Part shown: piece after piece, positions 16,990 to 26,136 of the stretch
Numbering within the stretch: position 1 is the first letter of the stretch
Layout: each line of letters begins with the position of its first letter
Origin: Streptomyces longisporoflavus
GTDB lineage: Bacteria > Actinomycetota > Actinomycetes > Streptomycetales > Streptomycetaceae
Direction: 5' to 3'
DNA length: 64,000 nucleotides
Assembly (NCBI RefSeq): GCF_014649775.1
Contig: NZ_BMTR01000017.1
Coordinates: 1-64,000 of the forward strand
Position numbers and translations under genes: made by a program
Notes under the pieces: model-generated
The model's database searches: none
What the model was told of the DNA's origin: nothing
Seen by the model: only the letters and a program-made list of their open reading frames with translations

Positions 16990-19900
16990 CGGGGTGCCGC
17001 CCTCCTCGGTGCCCCACACATCGGCGTCCTCTTCCAGGTAGTCGGCGGAGGTGGTGGACCTGCGGCCCGAGTCCGCTTCTTCCTCGGAGGTGTCGCCGCC
17101 GGTGGTGGACACGCGCGATGCCGGTGCCAGGAAGGTGTCGCTGTCCTCCTGGCGATTCCAGGGACTGCGCCCGCGGCGCTTGCGCCGCTCGCTCTCCTCC
17201 ACGGCGTCGACCAGTACGGCGCGCACCCGCTCGCCGTTGCCCTTCTCGCCTCCCGCGCCCATGCCGCCCATGCCGCCGCCCATCGGCATGCCGGGCGAGC
17301 CGGGCGTGCCGGGGGCGCCGGGTGTGCCGGCGCCGCCACCGGACGCGGCCGGGCTGTTCGGGGAGGCCCCGTCGGTCAGCGGGGCGGCTCCGCCCGCGCC
17401 GAGACCGTCCAGCGGGGCGGAGCCTCCGAAGAGGCCGGCGCCCCCGCCGACGGAGGCTGCACTGCCACCGCCGGAGCCCGCGCCGCCGCCTCCGCCGTTC
17501 AGGTCGGGGAGCGTGATGTTCCGGGTGTCGGAGCCGCCGCCACCAGGGCTGTTCAGGCCGTCGGGGATGTTCAGGCCGTCCGGGATGTCGAGGCTGTTCT
17601 TTTTTCCCGGGGAGTTGAGGTCGTGCAGGTCGATCGTCTTGGTGTTGCCCTGCGGGTCGGTGACGGTGGCGATGCCCGTGTCGGGGTCGATGACCTGCTT
17701 GCTGCCGTCCGGGTTCGTGGAGGTGAGCATGCCGTTGTCGAGGGAGGTGACGGAGCCGTCCGGGTTGGTCACCTTCGCCCCGTGCGTCAGATCGGTCAGC
17801 GTGGTGCTGCCGTCCGGGTTCGTGGAGGCGAGCATCCCGGTGTCCGGGTCGAAGTTGGCCTTGCTGCCGTCCGCGAACGTGGTGGCGAAGTCGCCGTGGT
17901 CGAGCGAAGTGTGAGCGCCCGTCGAGGACTCCAGACCGGACTGGCCGCCGTTGATGTCTCCGAGGTTGCCCAAGTCACTGATGGATTGGGTGTCCGGACG
18001 GGAGTTGAGGTCTCCCAGGTCTCCCAGGTCTTTCAGGTTGCCCAGATCCCCGACGCCGTCTCCGCCGTTGCCGCCGTTGATGTTGCCCAGGGTGCCGAGG
18101 TTCTGGGTGGTGGTGCGGCCGTCCGGGTCGGTGGTGACCGCCTGGCCGGTCGAGGGGTCGACGCTCTGGCGGGTGCCGTCGGGGAAGGTGGTGTTCAGCT
18201 TGCCGTCGTCGCCGAGCGAGGTCACCGAGCCGTCGGGGTTGGTGACGTCGGCTCCGTTGCCCAGGTCGGCGGTGGTGGTCGAGCCGTCCGGGTTGGTGGT
18301 GGTGAGCGTCCCGGTATCCGGGTCGAAGCTGGTCTTGCTGCCGTCCGGGAAGTCGGTGGCCAGGTCGCCGCCGCCGGTCAGCCGGGTATCGGCACCGGTG
18401 GGCGAGTTGAGCACGCTGTCACCGCCGCCGAGACCGCCGTTGAGGTCACCGAGCCCGCCGTTGAGGTCTCCGCCGAGCCCGCCGTTGATGTCGCCGAGGC
18501 TGCCCAGGTTGGTCGTGGTGGTGGAGCCGTCGGGGTTGGTGGTGAGGCCCTGGCCGGTCGAGGGGTCGATGCTCTGGACGGTGCCGTCGGGGAAGGTGGT
18601 CTTCAGCTTGCCGTCGTCGCCGAGCGAGGTCACCGAGCCGTCCGGGTTCGTCACCTTGGTGCCGTCGCCCAGCTTCTGCGTGGTGGTCGAGCCGTCCGGG
18701 TTGGTGGTGGTGAGCGTCCCGGTGTCGGGGTCGAAGCTGGTCTTGCTGCCGTCCGGGAAGCCGGTGGTGACCTTGTCGTCGCCCAACCGGGTGCTGCCGC
18801 CGGTCGGAGTCTTGAGAGAGGTGTTCGCGCCGCCGTTGATCCCGCCGAGAGTGCCCAGGTTGTGGGGGACGGGGGGTGCTACCGGGGGCTGCTGGCCCCC
18901 GCCGTCGCCGAGGCTGTTCAGGACTCCGTTGTCGCCGAGGCCGTTTCCGCCGCCGGTGCCGCCACCGGGGCCGTTCAGGTCGCCGAGACTGCCCAGGTTC
19001 CGGGGAATGGAGAGCTCGGCGGGGAAACGCTGTCCCTCGTTCCCGCCGGGGCCGTTCAGGTCTCCGGTGCCGCCGGGGTTGTTCAGGTCACCCAGGTCGC
19101 CCAGGCTCACGGTCGGCGGCTTGTTCGGGCTATCCGGGTTGCCAGTTTTGTCCGGGTTCAGCAGGTCATCGAGGTTGAGCTTGTCGCCGTTGCCCGCGCC
19201 GGGACCGTTGAGGTTGCCGAGGCTGTCCTGGAAGGCCTTGCTGTTGGCCTTGGCCGCGGCCTCGGCCTCCTCGCGCGCCTTGTCCGCCTTCGCCTCGTCC
19301 TCGGCTCGCTGCGCTTCCGCCTCCGCGCGCAGCTTTTCCGCGTACGCCTTGTCCTCCTCGCGCTGCTTGTTCGCCTCGTCGCGCAGCTCGTCCGCGTACG
19401 CCTTGTCCTCCTCGCGCTGCTTGGCCGCGTCGTCGGCCGCCTTCTTCGCGGCCGCGGCGGCTTCCGCCGCCGCCTTGTCGGCCGCGGCCTGTGCGTCCTC
19501 CGCCTTCTTCTCGGCGTAGTCCTCCGAAGCCGTGCTGGTGGTCTTCGGCTTGGGGACGTTGTCCGTGAAGTCCTTGCTGAGGTCGATGAAGGCGTTGTTC
19601 AGGCGGGCCTGCACCTTGGCCGCTTCCTCGCCCAGGTACTTGTCGACGCCCTGGGACCAGATCTCGACCGCCTTGTCGCCGATCTTCGTCCAGGTGGCGG
19701 AGTCGGTGAGGTCGCCGTGCTCGTGCACCTGAGTGAAGTCGCCGTGCGGGGAGTGCGTGTAGGTGGAGTAGTAGGGGCCCGTCGCCTCGATGTCCGTCCT
19801 GCTGACGTTGTGCTCGTTCACCCACGTGGCGACGTCGTCCAGGACGTAGCGCAGTACCTGGTGCGGGTCGTAATGCGGGGAGTTGGCCCACTTCAGCCAC

Positions 19901-20766
19901 GCGGCGAGCAGATCCGTCGCGGCGTCCTCCAGTTGCTTGCGGCCCTGAGCGAGCGCGCGGGAGTACACCGTGCCTTCGGTGCTGGTCTCGCCGTCGCCGA
20001 CCGCGGAGTTGAAGGTCTCGACGTAATTTTCGTAGTTCTCGCGGATCTTGCCGAGCACGCTGCGGAAGACGTCCGCCGCCTCGCCCTTCCAGCTCGCGTC
20101 GTCCGCGCCGAAGCGGTCCTCCCACTCCTTCAGGAGCGGCGCTTGGTCCTTGAAGAACTTGGCGGCGTAGTCGAAGGACCTGCCGGTGTCGTCGAAGGAC
20201 TTCAGGACCACGGCGTCATTGCCCGGCACGTCCAGCTCGCTGAACTTGGTGCCCTCCGTGCCGCCTTCCAGCAGAGCCATCAGCGCCGCCCGCGGCCCGT
20301 TCATGTAACGGGCGAGCGGCCGGCTGTCCATCTTATCCTTGTTGTAGTCGGTGAACTCGTTGCCCGACCGGACCTCCGCGTCCTTCACGTTGTCGGCGCC
20401 CGCGTTGGCGAAGTCGACCGCGTCGCCGGACTTCACGCGGCCCTCGAAGACGATCCGGGCCTGCTTGACGACCGTCCTGTCGCCCTTGTCGAAGAACCAG
20501 ATGTCGTAGTCGTCGTCCGGGTTCATCGCGAAGCCGGTGGAGTCCTCGACGGCGTGCTTGATGCTCCTCTCCCGGAAGTCCATCCGGAAGAGTTTGCCGC
20601 CCTTGTCGGAGCGGAGCGTGTCGAAGAGCTTGGCGCGCTCCGGCACCGGGAAGCCGGTGATGTGGGTGACCAGGACTGCCCACGTGTCGGCCGGCATCGC
20701 TTTGGCGTCGGCGACATATTCGAGGTGCTCGTCGTGCTTGTCGTCGATGCCTTTGTCTTCCGCCAC
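16972..20766 (-). CDS. AAWKG-type type VII secretion substrate with Asp/Gly repeat region (1264 aa)
   Basis: Long ESX-associated protein. The N-terminal 400 residues are a globular-to-helical domain carrying ASWKGEAADVF (W226), the WxG-like turn that defines the Streptomyces AAWKG family. Residues about 420-510 are a charged, Ala-rich coiled coil (repeats of QREEDKAYA). About 520-1130 is low-complexity sequence: GDLNGPGG-type runs, then at least three long units built from FDPDTGTLTTTNPDGS and VTNPDGSVTSLGDDGK. These could form an extended beta-solenoid. The C-terminal region is Gly-rich, with an acidic end. The GTG start at 20766 has AAAGGG six to seven bases upstream. The gene lies between the esx-like genes and the YbaB gene on one strand. 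A secreted, surface-extended protein is the likely product (inference); no enzyme motif was found. Confidence 0.85.
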   Translation of the reverse strand: MAEDKGIDDKHDEHLEYVADAKAMPADTWAVLVTHITGFPVPERAKLFDTLRSDKGGKLFRMDFRERSIKHAVEDSTGFAMNPDDDYDIWFFDKGDRTVVKQARIVFEGRVKSGDAVDFANAGADNVKDAEVRSGNEFTDYNKDKMDSRPLARYMNGPRAALMALLEGGTEGTKFSELDVPGNDAVVLKSFDDTGRSFDYAAKFFKDQAPLLKEWEDRFGADDASWKGEAADVFRSVLGKIRENYENYVETFNSAVGDGETSTEGTVYSRALAQGRKQLEDAATDLLAAWLKWANSPHYDPHQVLRYVLDDVATWVNEHNVSRTDIEATGPYYSTYTHSPHGDFTQVHEHGDLTDSATWTKIGDKAVEIWSQGVDKYLGEEAAKVQARLNNAFIDLSKDFTDNVPKPKTTSTASEDYAEKKAEDAQAAADKAAAEAAAAAKKAADDAAKQREEDKAYADELRDEANKQREEDKAYAEKLRAEAEAQRAEDEAKADKAREEAEAAAKANSKAFQDSLGNLNGPGAGNGDKLNLDDLLNPDKTGNPDSPNKPPTVSLGDLGDLNNPGGTGDLNGPGGNEGQRFPAELSIPRNLGSLGDLNGPGGGTGGGNGLGDNGVLNSLGDGGGQQPPVAPPVPHNLGTLGGINGGANTSLKTPTGGSTRLGDDKVTTGFPDGSKTSFDPDTGTLTTTNPDGSTTTQKLGDGTKVTNPDGSVTSLGDDGKLKTTFPDGTVQSIDPSTGQGLTTNPDGSTTTTNLGSLGDINGGLGGDLNGGLGDLNGGLGGGDSVLNSPTGADTRLTGGGDLATDFPDGSKTSFDPDTGTLTTTNPDGSTTTADLGNGADVTNPDGSVTSLGDDGKLNTTFPDGTRQSVDPSTGQAVTTDPDGRTTTQNLGTLGNINGGNGGDGVGDLGNLKDLGDLGDLNSRPDTQSISDLGNLGDINGGQSGLESSTGAHTSLDHGDFATTFADGSKANFDPDTGMLASTNPDGSTTLTDLTHGAKVTNPDGSVTSLDNGMLTSTNPDGSKQVIDPDTGIATVTDPQGNTKTIDLHDLNSPGKKNSLDIPDGLNIPDGLNSPGGGGSDTRNITLPDLNGGGGGAGSGGGSAASVGGGAGLFGGSAPLDGLGAGGAAPLTDGASPNSPAASGGGAGTPGAPGTPGSPGMPMGGGMGGMGAGGEKGNGERVRAVLVDAVEESERRKRRGRSPWNRQEDSDTFLAPASRVSTTGGDTSEEEADSGRRSTTSADYLEEDADVWGTEEGGTPAVIGR
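17640..18800 (-). repeat. Tandem Asp/Asn-Pro-Asp-Gly coding repeats
   Basis: Several long direct repeats inside the AAWKG gene encode NPDGS, DPDTG and DFPDGSKTSF motifs. The two units at about 18100-18360 and 18520-18780 are the closest. High base identity and in-frame length suggest expansion by recombination. Confidence 0.75.
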
Positions 20767-20896
20767 CGGGCGCCCTTTCTGATCTGGTGTCGTCCGTGCC
20801 GCCGCACCGCGTCGTCCTCGCGGGGGTGCCCAGCCGGATGTTTCTCACGCGGGCGCGCCGGGCGGCCGTGGCCCGGCTGCTACGCGCGCCACGGAC

Positions 20897-21376
20897 TCAG
20901 GAGTCCTCGTCCGAGCCGTCGCTGCCGCCACTGCCCCCGGCGGTGAGCGTGTCGACGTCCTCGAAGCTCTGGAGCAGTGTCTTCGCGTCGATCGCTTCCA
21001 AGTTCTTGTCCTTGGTCTTGCCGGCCTCGTCGATCGTGTCGGTGAGCGCTTCCTTCAGCTCCTTGAAGAGCTCGATCTGGTCACCGAGGAGTTTGTCGAG
21101 GGCCGTGGCCGCGGTGGTGACGCCCTCGACCAGCTTCGATCCCGAGACCAGGGTGCCCTTGACCATCTTGCCGATACGCAGGAGCTGCTGGTCCTGCTCG
21201 AGGTTGTCAGAGGTGACGTGCCCGTCGATGAGGTCGCCGAGCGTGCGCACGCCGGCCTTCGAGCCGTCCTCGCGGTGCGTCTTCGCGCGGTTGTAGACCG
21301 CCTGTACTTCGTTGTCGCGGAAGTTCTCCATCTGCTTGAGATCGAAGTGCTTGACGTCGGCTTTCTCACCGGCCAT
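20897..21376 (-). CDS. Type VII secretion-associated helical protein (159 aa)
   Basis: A mostly alpha-helical protein starting MAGEKADVKHFDLKQMENF. It has a Leu/Asp-rich centre (LDKLLGDQIELFKELKEAL) and a Gly/Ser/Asp-rich tail. No membrane segment or enzyme motif is visible. ATG at 21376 has AGGAG seven bases upstream. It sits between the small WXG100 gene and the AAWKG gene on the same strand, the usual place for ESX partner proteins in Streptomyces. It is therefore called a secretion-associated protein by context and helical build. A WXG100-like hairpin fold is possible, but the W-x-G turn itself was not found. Confidence 0.72.
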   Translation of the reverse strand: MAGEKADVKHFDLKQMENFRDNEVQAVYNRAKTHREDGSKAGVRTLGDLIDGHVTSDNLEQDQQLLRIGKMVKGTLVSGSKLVEGVTTAATALDKLLGDQIELFKELKEALTDTIDEAGKTKDKNLEAIDAKTLLQSFEDVDTLTAGGSGGSDGSDEDS

Positions 21377-21417
21377 GGACGTACTCCTGTTGCTCGGCGC
21401 CGGGCGGGGGCACGGGC

Positions 21418-21460
21418 CGGTCCGGCGGGCGCCCTGTGCACGGACGCCCGCCGGACCGGT
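21418..21460 (-). promoter_or_regulatory. Strong intercistronic hairpin after the WXG100 gene
   Basis: A perfect 15-bp inverted repeat (21418-21432 and 21446-21460, 13-base loop, almost all G/C) lies just downstream of the 102-residue WXG100 gene and before the 159-residue gene. It probably protects the esx mRNA or partly terminates it, giving more of the WXG100 pair than of downstream products. Confidence 0.65.
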
Positions 21461-21471
21461 GGGCGGGGGGC

Positions 21472-21780
21472 CTAGCGGGCCCGCACGCTGCCCCAGTTGT
21501 CGGCGCTCTTGCGCTCGTCACGGGAGTGGTTGTCGTGGATGGAGCGGATCAGCTCGCCGTTGTCGCCGAGGAGCCGGGCCATGTTCTTGGTGGCCTGATC
21601 CCACTGCGCCTGGACCTCGCGGTACTTCTCCTGGTCCGCACCCTCCCAGGAGCTGACGAGCGGCTTCAGCTCGTCCTCCAGGTTGTTGAGGGTCGTGATG
21701 ATCAGCTGGGTCTGCTCCATCAGTTCCTCGATGGCTTGCTGGACCTTGGGGTACTGCAGGTCAATGATGCCGTCGGCCAT
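21472..21780 (-). CDS. WXG100 family protein (EsxA/EsxB-like, 102 aa)
   Basis: A 102-residue protein of canonical WXG100 length, with two predicted helices around the turn SSWEGADQ (W45, G47). WXG100 proteins form helical hairpin dimers exported through EccC-driven type VII secretion, often as obligate partners of other substrates. The ATG at 21780 follows AGAGGAG by six bases. The neighbouring 111-residue gene, 85 bases upstream, is the likely dimer partner. A strong hairpin follows the stop codon. This is the clearest ESX substrate in the locus. Confidence 0.93.
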   Translation of the reverse strand: MADGIIDLQYPKVQQAIEELMEQTQLIITTLNNLEDELKPLVSSWEGADQEKYREVQAQWDQATKNMARLLGDNGELIRSIHDNHSRDERKSADNWGSVRAR

Positions 21781-21865
21781 GACGTCTCCTCTCGAAGTCC
21801 GGGCGCGGGGCCCGGGAAGCTCACGAAGTCCGGCCGCACCAACGGGGCCGGTACCGCGGTGGGGG

Positions 21866-22201
21866 TCAGCTCAGTGCTTCGAAGACACCCTGGCTGGTCT
21901 TGCTGTTGAGAACCTCGGTCAGGTCCTGGTTCTCCTTCGCCAGACGGTTGGCGGAGGTCACGTTCTCCTGGAGGGCGTCGATCATCGTGCTGATCTGGAC
22001 GACGACCTTCTGCGCCTCGGTGTTCCAGCTCCGGAAGAGCTTCAGGAGGGCCTGGCCCTCGTCGCCGCCGACGCCCGAACGCGCGGCGATCTCGGCGACG
22101 TTGTTCTGCACCTTCTCGACCTGGTCCCGGGCCGACTCCAGGGAGGAGACGCCTCCCAGGCCCTTGGCATAATCCGCTTTCCTTGCGGCGCTGTCCGGCA
22201 T
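21866..22201 (-). CDS. WXG100-like protein, probable heterodimer partner (111 aa)
   Basis: A 111-residue helical protein with RSWNTEAQKV at positions 58-66. The W-x-G turn is degenerate (WNT). The start was set at ATG 22201 (MPDSAARKADYAKG) because AAAGGAG lies six bases upstream; a longer frame exists but lacks a ribosome site. Two helices flank the turn, as in EsxA/EsxB pairs. It is the first gene of the lower - strand run and follows a 480-base non-coding region that probably holds the promoter. Partnership with the 102-residue WXG100 protein is inferred from adjacency and size. Confidence 0.85.
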   Translation of the reverse strand: MPDSAARKADYAKGLGGVSSLESARDQVEKVQNNVAEIAARSGVGGDEGQALLKLFRSWNTEAQKVVVQISTMIDALQENVTSANRLAKENQDLTEVLNSKTSQGVFEALS

Positions 22202-22682
22202 GACGCGCTCCTTTCGTTCAGGCGCGTTCATCGCACCGTTAGTGCTGAGGCTAGAGAGAACCCAGTGTTCCGCGCAACGCGAGTGGGGAAGATCTGAGCA
22301 TCGGCCGGCCAGTTGAATTCAGCCGTGTGGCATGGGAGTTGTCCAAAGATTGCAACGGGATGAACACACGCGTCGGACCGTACGGAGCGTAGCGATGCGG
22401 TCTTCGGTCGGGCGGCCGGTGAAACGGGCAAAAGACGGGCACGCGAAGTGGCCGAACGGGCAAGGGAATACCCCGTTTCCGGCCCTGTCCGCGAAATTGC
22501 CGTCGGCGGCACCGCTCTCGGCATCTGAGCTTCTTCTGAGCTTCGCGCGGAGCTTCTCCTGGACTTCGCGCGCGTATCCCGGCTTCGCGAAGTCTCTTCC
22601 GGGCCTCGCGCGCGTATCCACGGCCGTTAAGATACTGCCGCCTTCACCGAATTCACCCCACCTGAGCCGCATTCCGCCCTGC
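22202..22682 (-). promoter_or_regulatory. Probable promoter region of the esx run
   Basis: 480 bases without a supported gene between EccB and the WXG100 genes. It has a 14-bp direct repeat TCGCGCGCGTATCC at 22566-22579 and 22606-22619 (40-bp period) and a small palindrome CTTCGCGAAG at 22583-22592 between the copies. This fits a regulator-binding region, but no known box was recognised. Confidence 0.5.
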
Positions 22683-24209
22683 TTATCCCCGCGATCGCGC
22701 CTTGTCCGCTCCGCAGTCCGGTGCCGTGACCTTGGGCTTCGCGGCGCCGGACGCGGCGGCCGGGTCGAGGTCCGCGCCGGTGGGGACGGCCGCGAGCAGC
22801 GGTGCCGGCACCGAGTCGATGTCCCCCGCCCCGTAGCCGAGCGCCGCCAGTGCGTTCTTGTCCGGGACCCGGTACTTCACGCCGTTCTCCGCGACGAGGT
22901 AGGTGGTGCCGCCGTGCGCGGCGCCGCTCGCGTGCAGGGCCCTGACCAGGGCGCCGCGCCCCGGCCGTACGACGGTGGCATCGGTCGGGACGCAGGCCGG
23001 GACCAGCGGCCGGTCGGTGCCCTGCGACGCGGCGACCGGGGCGAGCCGGGTCAGCGGGACGAGGACCGAGCGGATCCGGGCGCCGCCGTCGCCGCCGTCG
23101 ACCTGCGCGCACAGTGCGGTGCCGCGTGCCGCGGACTGCGGGGTCGGCGGCGCGTCCGGCAGTTCCGCGGAGGCGGCCGGGCCGGGGTTCTTGGCCCGGT
23201 GCTCGCGCAGCACGGCCGCGCCGACCGTGCGCACCTCGGGCGACTTGCCCTGGTAGGCCTCCTTCTGGGTGGCGGGATCGCCCAGCACCAGGGCGGCGCC
23301 GAGCCGGGTCAGCGGCACCGTGCCGTCCTTGCGCAGCAGGTGATAGGTGCTGCCGCCGCCGGGCACGCTGACCTTGAAGACCTGGCCGATCCGGCTTGCC
23401 TCGCCCCCGAGTTCGGGGCCCTTCTCGCCGCGGCCCGGCACCTTGGGCGGGCTCAGCGCGGGGCCGGGGGCCAGCGCGTCGAGGAAGGCCGCCGAGACCG
23501 GCATGGGCTCCCTGGAGCCGTAACCGAGCGCGTTGCGGGCGTCGGAGGCGCGGTCGAGGGCCAGCCGGCTGCCCCGCCACACCAGGTATTCGGTGCCCTC
23601 GGGGCCGCGTACGAGGACCCCGCGGTCGCTGCCGACGTCCCGGGAGTCAAGGGGCGCCCCGGCCACGATGCTGGTGGCCCCCGGTTTGTTCACGCCGGTC
23701 TGCGTCACGGCGCCGGAGGTGTCGGGCAGGGCGCCGCCGGCCCCGGTGACGCACATGTGCCAGGCTCCGGAGTCCAGTTGGCCGGGCCCTGGCACGGTGT
23801 CGGGCAGGCCGGGGATGCCGACCGGGGAGCCCACCGGGACGTCTTGCAGGGATGCGGTGCGCACGTCCACGGCCGCCAGGTCGGCGCCCCCGACCAGTCG
23901 CGCCGAGGCGTAGTTGCGCACCGGGTGCAGCACGCCGTCGGTGTCGGTCCACAGATAGCGGGCGCCGGTGTCGCTGTTGACCACCAGGTGTTTGCCGTCG
24001 CGCCAGGCGTCGTTGCCGCCGGGGCGCAGCAGGCCGTAGACGACGGCGCCCGCGCCGATCAGGACGGTCACGAGCACCCCGAAGACCACGCCGCGGGTGG
24101 TGCGTCCGAGGGGGCTCTCCGGTGCGTCGGGGTCGGCCGTCAGCAGGCCCGAACTGAGCCTGCCCATCATGAAACTGTGGGCGTGTACCTGGTCTCGTTT
24201 GGACTGCAC
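22683..24209 (-). CDS. eccB: Type VII secretion protein EccB
   Basis: A core ESX membrane component of 508 residues. The N-terminus MQSKRDQVHAHSFMMGRLSS followed by PESPLGRTTRGV is typical of EccB. One membrane helix (about 39-62) is followed by a large extracytoplasmic part with repeated domains. In ESX structures EccB forms the outer face of the pore complex with EccC and EccD. The GTG start at 24209 has AGGAG six to seven bases upstream and gives the usual family start. It lies 106 bases downstream of eccD on the same strand, probably in one transcript. Length is normal for the family and no disruption is seen. Confidence 0.95.
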   Translation of the reverse strand: MQSKRDQVHAHSFMMGRLSSGLLTADPDAPESPLGRTTRGVVFGVLVTVLIGAGAVVYGLLRPGGNDAWRDGKHLVVNSDTGARYLWTDTDGVLHPVRNYASARLVGGADLAAVDVRTASLQDVPVGSPVGIPGLPDTVPGPGQLDSGAWHMCVTGAGGALPDTSGAVTQTGVNKPGATSIVAGAPLDSRDVGSDRGVLVRGPEGTEYLVWRGSRLALDRASDARNALGYGSREPMPVSAAFLDALAPGPALSPPKVPGRGEKGPELGGEASRIGQVFKVSVPGGGSTYHLLRKDGTVPLTRLGAALVLGDPATQKEAYQGKSPEVRTVGAAVLREHRAKNPGPAASAELPDAPPTPQSAARGTALCAQVDGGDGGARIRSVLVPLTRLAPVAASQGTDRPLVPACVPTDATVVRPGRGALVRALHASGAAHGGTTYLVAENGVKYRVPDKNALAALGYGAGDIDSVPAPLLAAVPTGADLDPAAASGAAKPKVTAPDCGADKARSRG

Positions 24210-24315
24210 GGCCTCTCCTACGACTCCTTGTCCGTGTCCCGCCGGGCGGGCTGCGTACCTGGTGGGCGGGCTGCGCCCCTGCTAGGGGGACGTGTTGCCC
24301 GCGGGGCGGTTGTGC

Positions 24316-25722
24316 TCAGCCGAACAGGCCGCGCAGCCAGCCGAAGAGCCCGGCCACCCAGCAGCTGAGCGGCAGCAGTGCCACGGCGAAGAGGGTGTGC
24401 GCCAGTTCCCCCGCCCGGCCCCAGTACGGCAGCATCCGGCGCCCCGGCACCGTCCAGGCGGCGACGACGAGTGCGGCGGCGGCGGCGAACAGCACCGCGA
24501 AGACGACCAGGCGGCCGTTGCCGTCGCTGTCGATCGCCCAGGCGCGCGCGAGGAGCAGCAGTCCCCAGACGCCGGGGACGGCCAGGGTCAGCCGCTGCCC
24601 GATGTGGACGAGGCCGCGGCAGTGCAGGAGAAGCAGCAGGCTCAGCGTGAGGGAGGTGAGCACCGCGGGCAGGCCGGGGCGGTGGGCGAGGACCACCAGG
24701 GCGGCCGCGGCGATGGTGCCGGTGGCGGCGAACAGCGCGGTGACCCAGCGTCCGGCCAGCTCGGTGCGCTGGGCGACCTCGTCGCCCGCGTACGGGTCGA
24801 TGCCCTCCTGCAACTGGCCCGCGGTGGAGGGCAGGGCGGGCAGCCGCAGTCCTGCCAGTTTGAAGGCGAAGGGGGCCACCGCCCCGGCGGCGAGCGTGAC
24901 GAACGCCGCCACCAGCGCCACCGCGGCCGGGGCGCCCAGGCCGCTGTAGCCCATCAGGGCGCCGGCGATCGCGGTCGCCACCGAGACCAGGGCGGTGGCG
25001 AGCAGGGCCGGGGCGCCGACCGCGGTGGCGGCGAGGGCGAGGACGGCGCCGCCCGCGCCCGCCGCGCCCGCGGCCAGCAGCCGTGCTCCCGCGACCTGCA
25101 CCGCGTCCGGGCCGCTCAGCTCGCCGCCGGGCAGCAGCCAGCCGGCCAGGGCCAGGCAGGGCGCGACAAGGAGGCCGAGCGCGGTCGCGGAGAGCCGGTC
25201 GCCGACGGCGCGGCTTGCCGATCCCGCGCCGGCGAGGAGCAGCAGCCCGGCCAGGGCCGCGCAGGCGGCCTTGCGGGAGCCCGAATCGCTCACGCCGGGC
25301 CAGAGCACCAGCACGAGGGCGGCCGCCACGGTCGCCACCGCGGTGCCCACAAGGAGTCCGCGGGCCGCCCCGGCGTGCCAGGTGTGCAGCTTCCGGCCCG
25401 CGGTGTCGGCTATCCCGTCCACCAGGTCGTCGAGCCGCGCCTCGGGCAGCGCCTCGGTGTGCGGGCGCAGGTAGAGCACGTCTCCGTCGGCGAGCCCGGC
25501 GCGGGCCAGGGTGGCCTCCTCGTCGAGCGGGGCGTCACCGAGCCGTTGCAGCACCCAGCCCGCGTGATCGAGGCCGGCCTCCTCGGCCTCCTCGCCGACG
25601 TAGCGCAGCAGTGTGGGCAGGAGGTCGGCGACCGGCACATCGGCGGGCACGGCCAGATCGACGGACACGCTCGGCGCACGTACGGTCAGGCGGCACAGTT
25701 CGGCCACCGCACTGTCGGTCAT
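24316..25722 (-). CDS. eccD: Type VII secretion integral membrane protein EccD
   Basis: A 468-residue pore-forming ESX component. Residues 1-90 form a ubiquitin-like (YukD-type) domain (LCRLTVRAPSVSVDLAVPAD ... DGDVLYLRPH). The rest is a series of about eleven hydrophobic helices with short loops, the EccD pattern. The start is ATG 25722; a clear ribosome site is lacking, so translation may be weak or the transcript start close. It is divergent from eccC across 414 bases and precedes eccB. No EccE gene was found beside it. Confidence 0.94.
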   Translation of the reverse strand: MTDSAVAELCRLTVRAPSVSVDLAVPADVPVADLLPTLLRYVGEEAEEAGLDHAGWVLQRLGDAPLDEEATLARAGLADGDVLYLRPHTEALPEARLDDLVDGIADTAGRKLHTWHAGAARGLLVGTAVATVAAALVLVLWPGVSDSGSRKAACAALAGLLLLAGAGSASRAVGDRLSATALGLLVAPCLALAGWLLPGGELSGPDAVQVAGARLLAAGAAGAGGAVLALAATAVGAPALLATALVSVATAIAGALMGYSGLGAPAAVALVAAFVTLAAGAVAPFAFKLAGLRLPALPSTAGQLQEGIDPYAGDEVAQRTELAGRWVTALFAATGTIAAAALVVLAHRPGLPAVLTSLTLSLLLLLHCRGLVHIGQRLTLAVPGVWGLLLLARAWAIDSDGNGRLVVFAVLFAAAAALVVAAWTVPGRRMLPYWGRAGELAHTLFAVALLPLSCWVAGLFGWLRGLFG

Positions 25723-26136
25723 CAGCTGAACTCTCGTCTTCCGTGGAGGCTTTGCCGGGAGGACTTCCCCGGGGGCGGGGGACGCGCGAATAGTACGGAA
25801 GATGCGCGCGGCCGGGAACGTGCTTGCCGGGCAGGAGAATTGTGTCCGCGCGAACGGCGAACAGCTCCCCGCGTGGACAGGGCACGTTCCGTGAATGCAG
25901 ACTACTGCCTACGCCCACCGGGTCGTGCTGCGGTCCGGACGCATTGTCCGGAAGAGACGGGAGAGGGTTGCCCACTACGGGAGTTGCCTCTCCCCCGTTA
26001 TCCTCCCGAACCATTCACCCGGCGTTCACCGCGTCAGGCGGCTCACGGAGAATCAGCATGGTGCGGTCTTTCCGACACCGAGCGCCCCGGTATTCGCTGC
26101 GGGCCTGAAAGCCAGTAAAAGCGGAGGTTCTGTTCC
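25723..26136. promoter_or_regulatory. Divergent eccD/eccC intergenic region
   Basis: 414 bases between the divergent eccD and eccC genes. Both promoters must lie here or be read through from farther away. No gene longer than a few codons is supported, and no clear -35/-10 pair or operator was recognised. Confidence 0.5.

Noticed and set aside
16462..20946. A 1494-residue + strand open frame
   Set aside because: Antisense shadow of the AAWKG and YbaB-like genes; the Val/Arg/Gly-rich product has no recognisable domain.
24292..26118. A 608-residue + strand open frame across eccD
   Set aside because: Antisense to eccD, whose ubiquitin-like domain and eleven helices are clear.
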